The position numbers were made by a program, and so were the translations under genes. This document shows positions 26,900 to 34,756 of a stretch of 64,000 bases of DNA, piece by piece; the first letter of the stretch is position 1, and each line of letters opens with the position of its first letter. The notes under the pieces were generated by a model. That model saw only the letters and a program-made list of their open reading frames with translations. It did not search any database and was not told where the DNA came from. The DNA lies in NCBI RefSeq assembly GCF_027307225.1, contig NZ_DAHUXJ010000057.1:1-64000 (forward strand), in the 5' to 3' direction. The stretch comes from Bradyrhizobium sp. (lineage in GTDB: Bacteria; Pseudomonadota; Alphaproteobacteria; Rhizobiales; Xanthobacteraceae).

Positions 26900-27778
26900 C
26901 TACGTCCGCGCCGGTTCGACAGCCGCGTACCAGTCCGCCAGCTGGCTGCCGGTAAAGAAGCCAACGTCGCTTGAGGCCGTCAGCAGATCCAACATCCGCT
27001 CAAGTTCATGGATGCGGTGCGGCACCGCGATCAGATGCGGATGCAGCCCTATCGCCAGCATGATCGCGCCGTCGCGGCATTCCGTCTCGAACCGACGCAG
27101 CGTGAATTCCAGCCGTCGAGCCATCTCGCCGGTCGCGTGCCGCTCGATGGCGTAGACGATGGAGTCGTTGATCTCGAGATTGTAAGGCATCGCAATCAGC
27201 GGACCGGCCGAGGTCGTCATCCAGGACGGGCGGTCGTCGACCACCCAATCGCAGACGTAATCGACGCCCTTGCGCTTGAGGATGTCAGGAGTATCGACGG
27301 TCTCGCGCAATCCTGGCGACAACCAGCCACGCGGACGCTGTCCGGTAAAATTCCCGATCTTGTCGAGGCTGGCACCGATCACCGCCTCTTCGCCGCCCTC
27401 CACATGATTGATGGCTTTCTGGTGCATGCCGTGACCGATGAATTCCCACCTGGCATCGCGCATTGCCGTGGCGGCTTGCGGATAGGCATCGATGACGCCG
27501 GCATTGAAACTCGCGGAAGCCGGCAGACCGCGCGATGCAAACGCCTTGAGGATACGAGGCAGCCCGGCCCGCATGCCATAATCGGCCCAGGAAAAATTCG
27601 GCACATCGGGCACCGTCTCGCGCCCATGCGGCGGCGTGATGATGGTGCGCGGCATCGGCTGATCGAACTGCCAATTCTCGACGTTGACGACGAGATGGAC
27701 GAGAATTCGCTTTCCCTGAAGCGGCGGCAGCGGCGCTCGCGCCGACGAGAGCAAATAGGGAATACGCGGATTTGCCAT
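26900..27778 (-). CDS. Polysaccharide deacetylase-family protein (PuuE-like)
   Basis: A 292-residue NodB-like TIM-barrel protein of the branch that includes allantoinase PuuE and other amidohydrolases. The first motif is VNVENWQFD rather than TFDDG, the metal-binding His motif is GHGMHQKAINH, and there is a WLSPGLRET motif and a late Leu-His (GLHPHL). The Asp-rich first motif is thus altered, as in PuuE-type members. It starts 9 bases after the stop of the ABC ATPase gene and is probably the last gene of the importer operon. It may hydrolyse the imported amide or N-acyl compound. The substrate is not predictable. Confidence 0.75.
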   Translation of the reverse strand: MANPRIPYLLSSARAPLPPLQGKRILVHLVVNVENWQFDQPMPRTIITPPHGRETVPDVPNFSWADYGMRAGLPRILKAFASRGLPASASFNAGVIDAYPQAATAMRDARWEFIGHGMHQKAINHVEGGEEAVIGASLDKIGNFTGQRPRGWLSPGLRETVDTPDILKRKGVDYVCDWVVDDRPSWMTTSAGPLIAMPYNLEINDSIVYAIERHATGEMARRLEFTLRRFETECRDGAIMLAIGLHPHLIAVPHRIHELERMLDLLTASSDVGFFTGSQLADWYAAVEPART

Positions 27779-27787
27779 CGATAACCT

Positions 27788-28558
27788 CTAGTGCGAAGCG
27801 GCGCCGACCTTCATGTCGGACATGATGCGCGCCTTGTAAGCCACGAATTCCGCGCTGGTGAGGCTAGCGATCGAACGAGGACGCGGCATCGTGATCGGAA
27901 TGGTGCGGATGATGCGGCCAGGTCGCGCAGACATGACGCAAATACGGTCGGACAGCAGGATCGCTTCGTCGATGTCATGGGTGACAAACAATACGGTGGT
28001 GCCGAGCGATTGCCAGACGTCGAGCAGCAGTTGCTGCATGGACAAACGCGTCTGCGCATCGAGCGCACCGAACGGCTCATCCATCAGAAGCGCTTTCGGC
28101 GACATCGCGAGCACCCGCGCGATGCCGACGCGTTGGCGCATTCCGCCCGACAATTGCACTGGCAAGGCATCAGCGAATGATTCAAGGCCGACCAGCTTCA
28201 GCAGGTTCCGCGCCCTGGATTCATAGTCGGCACGTGCAACGCCCTGCACCTGCGGCCCGAAGATCACATTTTGCCAGACATTGAGCCATGGAAACAACGC
28301 GGCCTCCTGAAAGACCACGCCGCGATCGGGGCCCGGCCGCGTCACCGTCTTGCCGTCGAACAACAGAATGCCTTCGGTGGTCTTTTCGAAGCCGGCTAGC
28401 AGATTGAGCAGCGTCGACTTTCCGCAACCGGACGGCCCCAGCAGCGCCACAAACTCGCCCTCGCCGATCGCAAGATTGATTCCGTCGAGCGCCCGGACCT
28501 CCGATTGGCCCGAAAAGGTCTTCGATACATTTTCGAACGTGATCGTGCCCATCGTCAT
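27788..28558 (-). CDS. ABC transporter ATPase, TauB/SsuB type
   Basis: A 256-residue nucleotide-binding subunit with Walker A LLGPSGCGKSTLLNLL, Q-loop VVFQEAALFPWLNVWQN, signature LSGGMRQRVGIAR, Walker B ALLMDEPFGALD and switch His in FVTHDIDEA. The sequence is typical of nitrate/sulfonate/taurine importers. ATG at 28558 lies 4 bases past the permease stop; an ATG two codons on (28552) is also possible. It powers the importer formed with the permease at 28563-29447 and the binding protein at 29499-30494. Confidence 0.92.
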   Translation of the reverse strand: MTMGTITFENVSKTFSGQSEVRALDGINLAIGEGEFVALLGPSGCGKSTLLNLLAGFEKTTEGILLFDGKTVTRPGPDRGVVFQEAALFPWLNVWQNVIFGPQVQGVARADYESRARNLLKLVGLESFADALPVQLSGGMRQRVGIARVLAMSPKALLMDEPFGALDAQTRLSMQQLLLDVWQSLGTTVLFVTHDIDEAILLSDRICVMSARPGRIIRTIPITMPRPRSIASLTSAEFVAYKARIMSDMKVGAASH

Positions 28559-28562
28559 GCCA

Positions 28563-29447
28563 TCACGAATGGAACGACTGCAGGCGCCGCCACGCCAGCA
28601 CCCATTGCTCAATCAACAGAATGACGCGGTCGCTGATCAGGCCGAGCAGGCCGATGGTCGCCATGTCGGCGATGACGACGTCCATGCGCCCGACATAGTA
28701 AGCATCCCACAGCACGTAGCCGAGACCGGATTTGACGGCGACCATTTCCGCGACGATGACCGCGGTCCAGGCGATGCCGAGTCCGATCCGCAATCCCGTG
28801 AAGATCGACGGCAGCGATGCAGGCAACACCACCCGCCGCAGGATCGTCCATCGCCCCGCCCCCATCATCATGGCGGCCCGGACGAGATTACGCTCGATAT
28901 CGCGCGCGCCCTGCGCGGAGTTGACCACGATCGGATAGAACGCGCCCAGCGCGATCAGGAACACCGCGCCCATGTCGCGAATGCCGAACACCGCGATCGA
29001 AAACGGCAGCCAGGCCGTGATCGGGATCGGCCGCAGTAGTTGAACGGTTGGATCGAGGCTGCCTGATGCAATCCGGTTCCAACCGATCGCAAGTCCGACC
29101 GGCACGGCGACCACAATCGCGAGCAAGAAGCCTTTGCCGACGCGCTCAGCGGAAAACAGCAAGTTGGCAAGCCAGGTGCCGCTATAGGGATTGAGGCTGA
29201 GGCCGCTCGCGCCAAACGCCCACACTTTCCACGCATGCCACACCCGGTCCGGAGTCGGCAGCACACCGCCAAACAGCGAGCCGCCGTTTCCCTCCCATTG
29301 CCACAGTGCGATCACCACAACGGGGAGAACAATGGCGAGAAGAATTTGCCGAAGATTCCTGCGAGCCACGGATGAAAGGATCGACGACGCCAGGCGGGAA
29401 ACGGAGGATTCCTGCCTTGAAGCGATAGGTCCCGTCGAGATCGACAT
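28563..29447 (-). CDS. ABC transporter permease, TauC/SsuC type
   Basis: A 294-residue inner membrane permease with about six transmembrane helices. Markers are ITAWLPFSIAVFGI, typical for this permease family, and the cytoplasmic EAA-like loop containing ARDIERNLVRAAMMMGAG and LPASLPSIFTGLRIGLGIAW. GAGGA lies upstream of the ATG. It is preceded by the substrate-binding protein gene (51-base gap) and followed closely by the ATPase gene, so the three form one importer. Confidence 0.9.
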   Translation of the reverse strand: MSISTGPIASRQESSVSRLASSILSSVARRNLRQILLAIVLPVVVIALWQWEGNGGSLFGGVLPTPDRVWHAWKVWAFGASGLSLNPYSGTWLANLLFSAERVGKGFLLAIVVAVPVGLAIGWNRIASGSLDPTVQLLRPIPITAWLPFSIAVFGIRDMGAVFLIALGAFYPIVVNSAQGARDIERNLVRAAMMMGAGRWTILRRVVLPASLPSIFTGLRIGLGIAWTAVIVAEMVAVKSGLGYVLWDAYYVGRMDVVIADMATIGLLGLISDRVILLIEQWVLAWRRLQSFHS

Positions 29448-29498
29448 TGACGCAATCCTCGCGAGGCGGCGCGGTTCGCCGCTCGCCCTGCTACCCGT

Positions 29499-30494
29499 CT
29501 AATTGCCCAGGGCCTTCTCGACGAACGAGTCGTCCCAATGCGCGTCGATTTCGCCGGAGACATCCTTCTGGATTACCCCGAGGTCGGCAAAGCCCTTGGC
29601 CTGGCGCTTGATCTGATCCGGCGAGATCACTTCGCCGAGCTTGATGATTTTCGAAGCCTGCGCCGCGACGTTGGGAGCCATTCCGGAAAGCTGCGCATAG
29701 GCATCGGCGAAAGCGGCAGGCGACTTGGCGAGTTCCTCCTGCTTCTTGAGGTAGGCCCAGACAAAACGCTCGATCGCGGCGCGTTTGCCGTCGATCGCCG
29801 TCTTCGTCGTCATGAACATGCCGAGTTCGGCACCGACTGCCTTCGACGAGCTGTATTCGAGCCCCTTGGCGAAGTAGCCGTAACCATCCATCACCGGAAT
29901 CGATTCAAACGGCTCCCAGGTGACGAGGCCATCGACCTCGCCCTTCTTCAGCGCCTGATCGAAATTGGCGCCGCCGCCCTGAATATTGACCGCTTGAAAG
30001 CTGTTATAGGGAATCTTGTTTTCAACCAGCGTCGCGGCGAACTGGAACCAGACCGCCGATCCCGGCGCGATCGCGATCTTTTTGCCTTTCAGGTCTGCCC
30101 AGCTGTCGAACTTCGCGCCGTTGCGGCCGATCACATATTTCGGCGAGGAGCCCACGCCCATCAGCCCGACGACGTTGTTCGATCCCTGCGCCAGCGAAAT
30201 CGCAAGATCGGCCGGGCCGACCGAGGCGGCATCGAGAGAACCCGCCAGCAGCGCGGTGCGCGCATCGGCATAGCGAACGAATTCGACCAGCTTGAGATTG
30301 ACGCCGAGCTTTTTCAGATCGCCGGCGATGAGGATCACGGGGGCGAGATGACCAACTTTTTGGTAGCCGACCGTGAGTTCGACCGGTTGTGCCAATGGCG
30401 CTGGTTCGGGTCCGACCGCCTGGGCCGGCAACGGCAGCCATCCGATCGCCGCCACGATGAACCAAAGCCAGGCATCTTGCCTCAATCTCCGCAC
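29499..30494 (-). CDS. ABC transporter substrate-binding protein, TauA/SsuA (NMT1) type
   Basis: A 331-residue periplasmic binding protein. The GTG at 30494 was chosen because GGGAGG lies 6-7 bases upstream and gives a clean signal peptide, basic residues then WLWFIVAAIGWLPLPAQA, cleaved after AQA. The mature domain has the NMT1/SsuA pattern: TVGYQKVGHLAPVILIAGDL, DLAISLAQGSNNVVGL and WEPFESIPV. It would deliver a small organic ligand to the permease encoded downstream. The neighbouring amidase and deacetylase-like genes suggest an amide or N-acylated nitrogen compound rather than taurine, but this is inference. Confidence 0.9.
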   Translation of the reverse strand: MRRLRQDAWLWFIVAAIGWLPLPAQAVGPEPAPLAQPVELTVGYQKVGHLAPVILIAGDLKKLGVNLKLVEFVRYADARTALLAGSLDAASVGPADLAISLAQGSNNVVGLMGVGSSPKYVIGRNGAKFDSWADLKGKKIAIAPGSAVWFQFAATLVENKIPYNSFQAVNIQGGGANFDQALKKGEVDGLVTWEPFESIPVMDGYGYFAKGLEYSSSKAVGAELGMFMTTKTAIDGKRAAIERFVWAYLKKQEELAKSPAAFADAYAQLSGMAPNVAAQASKIIKLGEVISPDQIKRQAKGFADLGVIQKDVSGEIDAHWDDSFVEKALGN

Positions 30495-30602
30495 GATCCG
30501 CCTCCCTTTCGACCAGCCCATTGATCGTAGCCTTACGGGAAGACTGCACCAGATTGCGCCCGTTGCGCAACGTGGCAAGGCGCCTCGAGACCATTCCGTT
30601 GA

Positions 30603-31919
30603 TCATGGCCCGTCAATGTCGGATACGATCTCCATCGGCACGCGGCCGTGCCAGTCGGTGCGTTCCTGCAACCTTGCGGCGATCTGAAGCAGAACTGCCT
30701 CGCTGCCCGGCCGCCCGATCATTTGCAGTCCAACCGGCATGCCATCACGGTCGAAGCCCGCGGGAACCGCAAGCGCCGGCAGGCCGAAATAATTGACGAA
30801 GCGAGTGAAGCGGCTAAGCGCGTAGAGCACGCGCGGATTGAACTGCGCGGATGCCGGATCGACCTCGTTCACACGGGGCGTCCTGACCGGCATCACCGGC
30901 AAAAACGCCACATCGGTCTCTCCGAGGCAGGACAAGATGAATTGATCGCGAAGGTCCTTGCGCGCCGCCAACGCCGACGCAAGCTCCTGGTCCGAAATTG
31001 AGAGCCCCTTACGCAAACGCTTGCGTAAGGTGACGTCGATATTAGAATCCTCAAGGCGCGAGCGATGTTCCCCGGTCGCCTCGGCTTGCAGGACAATCAG
31101 CGTTTGCCGGTCGGCTTCTTCGGGAAAGCCGGATCGCTCTTCGAGCGCAATGCCGCTTGTGGCGAGCACATCGACGGCACCACGAACGATGGCGGCGATT
31201 TCGACATCGCTGGAATCGAACGCATCTTGCAATACAACCGCTCGCGAAAGCACTCCCGATACGGATTGCGTCTCGCCGGAAACGATGGGCCACAGCAAAG
31301 CAAGATCGGCGGCACTTCGCGCGAAGACACCGGCGGTGTCGAGTGAAGGCGCCAACGACATCGCGCCGTCCAGCGGAATCCTGCCGTAACCGGGTTTGAG
31401 CGCGCTGACGCCGCAGCAATGCGCGGGAATTCGCACCGAGCCCGCGGTGTCGGAACCCAAGGCGGCGAAGCAGCAGCCGGCCGCGACCAGAATGGCGGAG
31501 CCGGTCGAGGAGCCGCCGGGGATCGCGTCAAAACGCCATGGATTGAGCGCTCCGCGCCGCCCGATGCCGGATGCTTCGTACGCCAGTTCCGTCATCGTTG
31601 CCGTGCCGATCAGACAGGCCCCGGCCAGATCGAGACGGTCGATGACCGAACCGCGCGGCAGCGCCGGCGCTTGCGGCATGGTGCATCCCCATGATGGCCG
31701 GCTGCGCCCGGTCGCGAACATATCCTTGGCAACATAGGGCAAGCCCGAGAGCGGACCCTGGCATGGCGCTTCGGCATGATAGATATGTTCAACCGCGTGG
31801 AGCTTTCGACCGAGGCGGGCGAGACGCCCCTGGCATTGATCGAGCGCCGCGCTTCGCCCTCGCTCGGATAGCGAACTCCAGTCCGGCAATCGGGCACTCG
31901 ATGTAGCAACCAGCGTCAT
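30603..31919 (-). CDS. Amidase signature family hydrolase
   Basis: A 438-residue cytoplasmic amidase. The Ser-cisSer-Lys triad is visible: Lys in YVAKDMFATG (about 65), the Gly/Ser block PGGSSTGSAILVA, and the nucleophile region LGSDTAGSVRIPAHCCG. Family members hydrolyse amides to acid and ammonia; AtzF, GatA and nicotinamidase-like enzymes share the fold. GatA is unlikely because no gatB or gatC is adjacent. It lies 108 bases upstream of the ABC binding protein gene and may be co-transcribed with the importer, processing its ligand. Its promoter side holds repeat copies 3 and 4. Confidence 0.85.
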   Translation of the reverse strand: MTLVATSSARLPDWSSLSERGRSAALDQCQGRLARLGRKLHAVEHIYHAEAPCQGPLSGLPYVAKDMFATGRSRPSWGCTMPQAPALPRGSVIDRLDLAGACLIGTATMTELAYEASGIGRRGALNPWRFDAIPGGSSTGSAILVAAGCCFAALGSDTAGSVRIPAHCCGVSALKPGYGRIPLDGAMSLAPSLDTAGVFARSAADLALLWPIVSGETQSVSGVLSRAVVLQDAFDSSDVEIAAIVRGAVDVLATSGIALEERSGFPEEADRQTLIVLQAEATGEHRSRLEDSNIDVTLRKRLRKGLSISDQELASALAARKDLRDQFILSCLGETDVAFLPVMPVRTPRVNEVDPASAQFNPRVLYALSRFTRFVNYFGLPALAVPAGFDRDGMPVGLQMIGRPGSEAVLLQIAARLQERTDWHGRVPMEIVSDIDGP

Positions 31920-31974
31920 TGCTTCTCGTTGTCAGTACTGCGATGCGTGACAGACATATCCCAACATCAAATGT

Positions 31975-32141
31975 CTAGTGCGGTGAATTTGAAGTTCCTA
32001 TCAGTTTCGCGGTGACCTCGTCCTAGGAACTTCAAATTATAAACCGCACTAGAATCAAATAATTGGCTAGTGCTCCTTTGATTCCGAAGTTCGTAAACGT
32101 GGAGCCGCAATATGGTACGAACTTCGGAATCGGAGCACTAG
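31975..32141 (+). repeat. Composite palindromic repeat, copy 3 (most complete)
   Basis: Hairpin A spans 31975-32052, CTAGTGCGGTGAATTTGAAG to AAACCGCACTAG. The 14-base spacer is AATCAAATAATTGG. Hairpin B spans 32067-32141, CTAGTGCTCCTTTGATTCCG to CGGAGCACTAG. Both hairpins are bounded by CTAG. It lies in the divergent promoter region between the amidase gene and the MFS gene at 32325. Confidence 0.9.
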
Positions 32142-32179
32142 GTACACCGTGGCAGCCAGAACATTCGATAACACGAGGG

Positions 32180-32317
32180 CTAGTGCGGCGAATTCGCTTA
32201 GGAATTTCAAATCCAAAGCCGCTAATCAAATCAATAAGTTACTGGAGCTCCTTTGATTCCGAAGCTCGCATCAGAGGTTGCTGCGATTTCATGCGAACTT
32301 CGTAATCGGAGCTCTAG
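32180..32317 (+). repeat. Composite palindromic repeat, copy 4 (A hairpin internally deleted)
   Basis: Hairpin A is shortened to 45 bases (32180-32224), having lost its central part while keeping both ends. The spacer ATCAAATCAATAAGTTA is nearly identical to that of copy 2. Hairpin B (32242-32317) has arms GGAGCTCC...GGAGCTCTAG. It ends eight bases before the likely GTG start of the MFS gene. Confidence 0.85.
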
Positions 32318-32324
32318 TCGAACC

Positions 32325-33749
32325 GTGAAGCCAGACGAATTGACTCATCATCCTGACGGATTGCCGCAGCCGCAGCGAGCCTGGGCGATCCTGACGATCG
32401 CCATCGGCCTGGTCATGGCGGTGATGGACGGAGCGATCGCCAACGTGGCGCTGCCGACGATTGCCCGCGATCTCCATGCGAGCCCCGCCTTCTCGATCTG
32501 GATCGTCAATGGCTATCAACTCGCGATCACGATCTCGCTGCTCCCGCTGGCATCGCTCGGCGAAATCATCGGCTATCGCCGCGTCTATATTGCCGGACTT
32601 TTTCTGTTCACGATCGCATCGCTGTTTTGCGTGCTCACGCATACGCTGACATTGCTGACGATCGCCCGCATCCTGCAAGGGTTTGGCGCTGCCGGGATCA
32701 TGGCCGTCAACATGGCGCTGGTCCGGCATATCTATCCGCGCAAGATGTTGGGGCGCGGGATCGGCATCAATGCGATGGTGGTCGCCATCTCTGCAGCGGT
32801 CGGGCCGACGACCGCGGCGGGCATTCTGGCCGTCGGTCCATGGCCGTATCTGTTTGCGATCAACGTCCCGCTTGGCGTTGTCGCACTCGCGATCGGCATC
32901 AAGTATCTGCCGTATACCAAACCCGCCGGCCACGACTTCGACTGGAAAAGCGCGGCGCTGAGCGCCATCACCTTTGGCCTCGGACTTGCCGCGATCGACA
33001 GCGTCGGCCACGGCGAAGACGCGGCGATTGCACTCGCCGAGCTCGGCGGCGCGGTGGTTGCGGGCTTCCTGCTGGTCCGCGCGCAGAAACATGTCACCTC
33101 GCCTTTGCTGCCGCTCGACCTGCTGCGCATTCCGATTTTTGCGCTGTCGATTGCGACATCGATCGCATCGTTCTGCGGGCAGATGCTGGCTTTCGTCGCA
33201 CTCCCTTTCTACCTCGAAAGCCGGTTTGGATATTCTGCGGTCGAGATCGGTCTTTTGATTACGCCCTGGCCGATCGCGGTGGCGGTCGCCGCGCCGCTCG
33301 CCGGACGGCTGGTGGAGCGCCACCCTGCCGGACTTCTCGGCGGAATTGGGCTGGTGCTGTTTGCGCTCGGCCTGGGCGCGCTGGCGTGGCTGCCGTCGCA
33401 TCCCGCGTTTTTCGATGTGGCGTGGCGGATGGCGGTGGCCGGCGCGGGCTTCGGCCTGTTCCAGACGCCGAACAACCGCACCATGATCGCGGCGGCTCCC
33501 CGGGAACGCTCGGGCGGCGCCAGCGGCATGCTGGGAACTGCGCGCCTGTTGGGACAGACTACCGGTGCGGCCCTGGTGTCGCTGTTGCTCGCCCGCTTCG
33601 CGTTGGAAGGTACCCGGCTTGCGTTGCTGACAGGCGTCGGCTTTGCGGTCGTGGGCGCGGCGCTGAGCATGCTGAGACTGTCGGAGACCGGTGCGCGGGG
33701 CGCCGAACATGTCCGCGTCACGGAGGACCAGCGGCTTAGGGGCGAATAG
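32325..33749 (+). CDS. MFS drug/proton antiporter, DHA2 (EmrB/QacA) type
   Basis: A 474-residue carrier with 12-14 predicted transmembrane helices. The first helix block AIGLVMAVMDGAIANVALPTIARDL is the DHA2 motif D1 (LDxTIVNVALP-like), and LGEIIGYRRVYIAGLFLF is the loop 2-3 MFS motif. It probably exports toxic compounds using the proton gradient. The start is uncertain: the frame is open back into repeat copy 4, and the chosen GTG at 32325 has GGAG 13 bases upstream, inside the repeat. There is no ATG before the first helix. The repeat may have replaced the original 5' end. Confidence 0.85.
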   Translation: MKPDELTHHPDGLPQPQRAWAILTIAIGLVMAVMDGAIANVALPTIARDLHASPAFSIWIVNGYQLAITISLLPLASLGEIIGYRRVYIAGLFLFTIASLFCVLTHTLTLLTIARILQGFGAAGIMAVNMALVRHIYPRKMLGRGIGINAMVVAISAAVGPTTAAGILAVGPWPYLFAINVPLGVVALAIGIKYLPYTKPAGHDFDWKSAALSAITFGLGLAAIDSVGHGEDAAIALAELGGAVVAGFLLVRAQKHVTSPLLPLDLLRIPIFALSIATSIASFCGQMLAFVALPFYLESRFGYSAVEIGLLITPWPIAVAVAAPLAGRLVERHPAGLLGGIGLVLFALGLGALAWLPSHPAFFDVAWRMAVAGAGFGLFQTPNNRTMIAAAPRERSGGASGMLGTARLLGQTTGAALVSLLLARFALEGTRLALLTGVGFAVVGAALSMLRLSETGARGAEHVRVTEDQRLRGE

Positions 33750-33861
33750 CGGCCTTTTGGACCCCGTACAAATTTGTAAACTTGTCTCAAATTTGGTTGC
33801 GACGGCATCTTCGGCCTGCTATAAACAATCGCTTTCTTCGTCGCGAAAGGGAGAAAGCACC

Positions 33862-34167
33862 ATGGGCGAACTCTACGACTGGCTGTCGCATCAGCATCCG
33901 GGCCTGAAGACGTTCAAGGCCTTCCGGCACAACATGCTTGAGCGCGTCACGACCGACGCGCCCCATCGCGCACTCTTCCGCCTGCTCGCCGGGGTCACCG
34001 AGGAATACATCGCCCGCTACGACGGCGAGGCCGTTCCGGTCGGTGTCGCCGAAGAAACCTACAGGCATCTGCTTGAGATCGTCGCCAAGGCCGAGAGCGC
34101 CTTGACCGCGCCGGCGCCCCGGCAGGTTCATATCCTGAATGAACTGGCCGCCGCCCGGCTCGTGTAA
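33862..34167 (+). CDS. Small protein with SHQHPGL motif, first of two tandem paralogues
   Basis: A 101-residue soluble protein starting MGELYDWLSHQHPGL, with GGGAGAAAG upstream of the ATG. It is the same length as the protein encoded at 34333-34638, aligns with it without gaps, and matches at about 45 positions by eye. Shared blocks are WLSHQHPGL, TDAxHRA, RLL and GVAExT. It has no signal peptide or membrane segment and is predicted helical. No family is recognised. The XRE regulator gene follows on the same strand. Confidence 0.75.
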   Translation: MGELYDWLSHQHPGLKTFKAFRHNMLERVTTDAPHRALFRLLAGVTEEYIARYDGEAVPVGVAEETYRHLLEIVAKAESALTAPAPRQVHILNELAAARLV

Positions 34168-34332
34168 CGGTTTAACGACGTCGAGCGGATCCGAAATCAG
34201 CCCGCCGACTCCACAAAGCCGGATAGCGCTAATGTGACGGTTCCATGTCCACGATTTCATAAAATGCTTGCGTTAACAGGGTTTTCGTGATAGAAGTGGT
34301 TGTTTCTTCTCGAATACCGACGAGGAAACAAC

Positions 34333-34638
34333 ATGGTTGAGTTGCATAGCTGGCTTTCTCATCAGCACCCCGGTCTTCGGACCTACGTCGCCCTTCAACA
34401 AAAATCGAACGAACTGGCAGAGACCGATGCGGAGCATCGCGCGGTCTACAGGCTGTTGTCTTCGATCCTCGATCCCTTCATCGACTCCTTCGACGAGGAG
34501 CCGCTTCCGGCCGGCGTCGCAGAGACGACGTTCCAGCGGCTGCTTGCGGTGGTGCGCGATGCCGACAACGCGACCACGCTCGCGCCCGATCAGCAGATCG
34601 ATGCGTTGAACAAGATCGCCTCCGTCGAACTCGTTTGA
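34333..34638 (+). CDS. Small protein with SHQHPGL motif, second tandem paralogue
   Basis: A 101-residue protein beginning MVELHSWLSHQHPGLRT, with GAGGAAA upstream of the ATG. It aligns end to end with the product of 33862-34167 and keeps the same charged pattern, ending ELV versus RLV. The 165-base gap between the two genes includes an AT-rich stretch that may be a separate promoter. Function unknown; the duplication and retention of both copies argue that they are expressed. Confidence 0.75.
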   Translation: MVELHSWLSHQHPGLRTYVALQQKSNELAETDAEHRAVYRLLSSILDPFIDSFDEEPLPAGVAETTFQRLLAVVRDADNATTLAPDQQIDALNKIASVELV

Positions 34639-34756
34639 AGGCAGCCGACGCCCGACGCGGTTTTCCGGTGAGCGTGTCGAGAACGCAGAATTAACGCTTC
34701 CCTGACGGCCAAAAATCATGTACGCCTTCGTCTCAAATATGAGACGAGAGGCAAAA

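Noticed and set aside
29499-30494. Taurine-specific identity for the TauABC-like importer
   Set aside because: No tauD or ssuD oxygenase adjacent; the neighbours are amide hydrolases, so no gene symbols were assigned.
30603-31919. GatA subunit of aspartyl/glutamyl-tRNA amidotransferase
   Set aside because: No gatB or gatC nearby, and the gene stands with an ABC importer.
17633-32317. Palindromic repeats as a CRISPR array
   Set aside because: Copies are kilobases apart, lack regular spacers, and each is a double hairpin; no cas genes are present.
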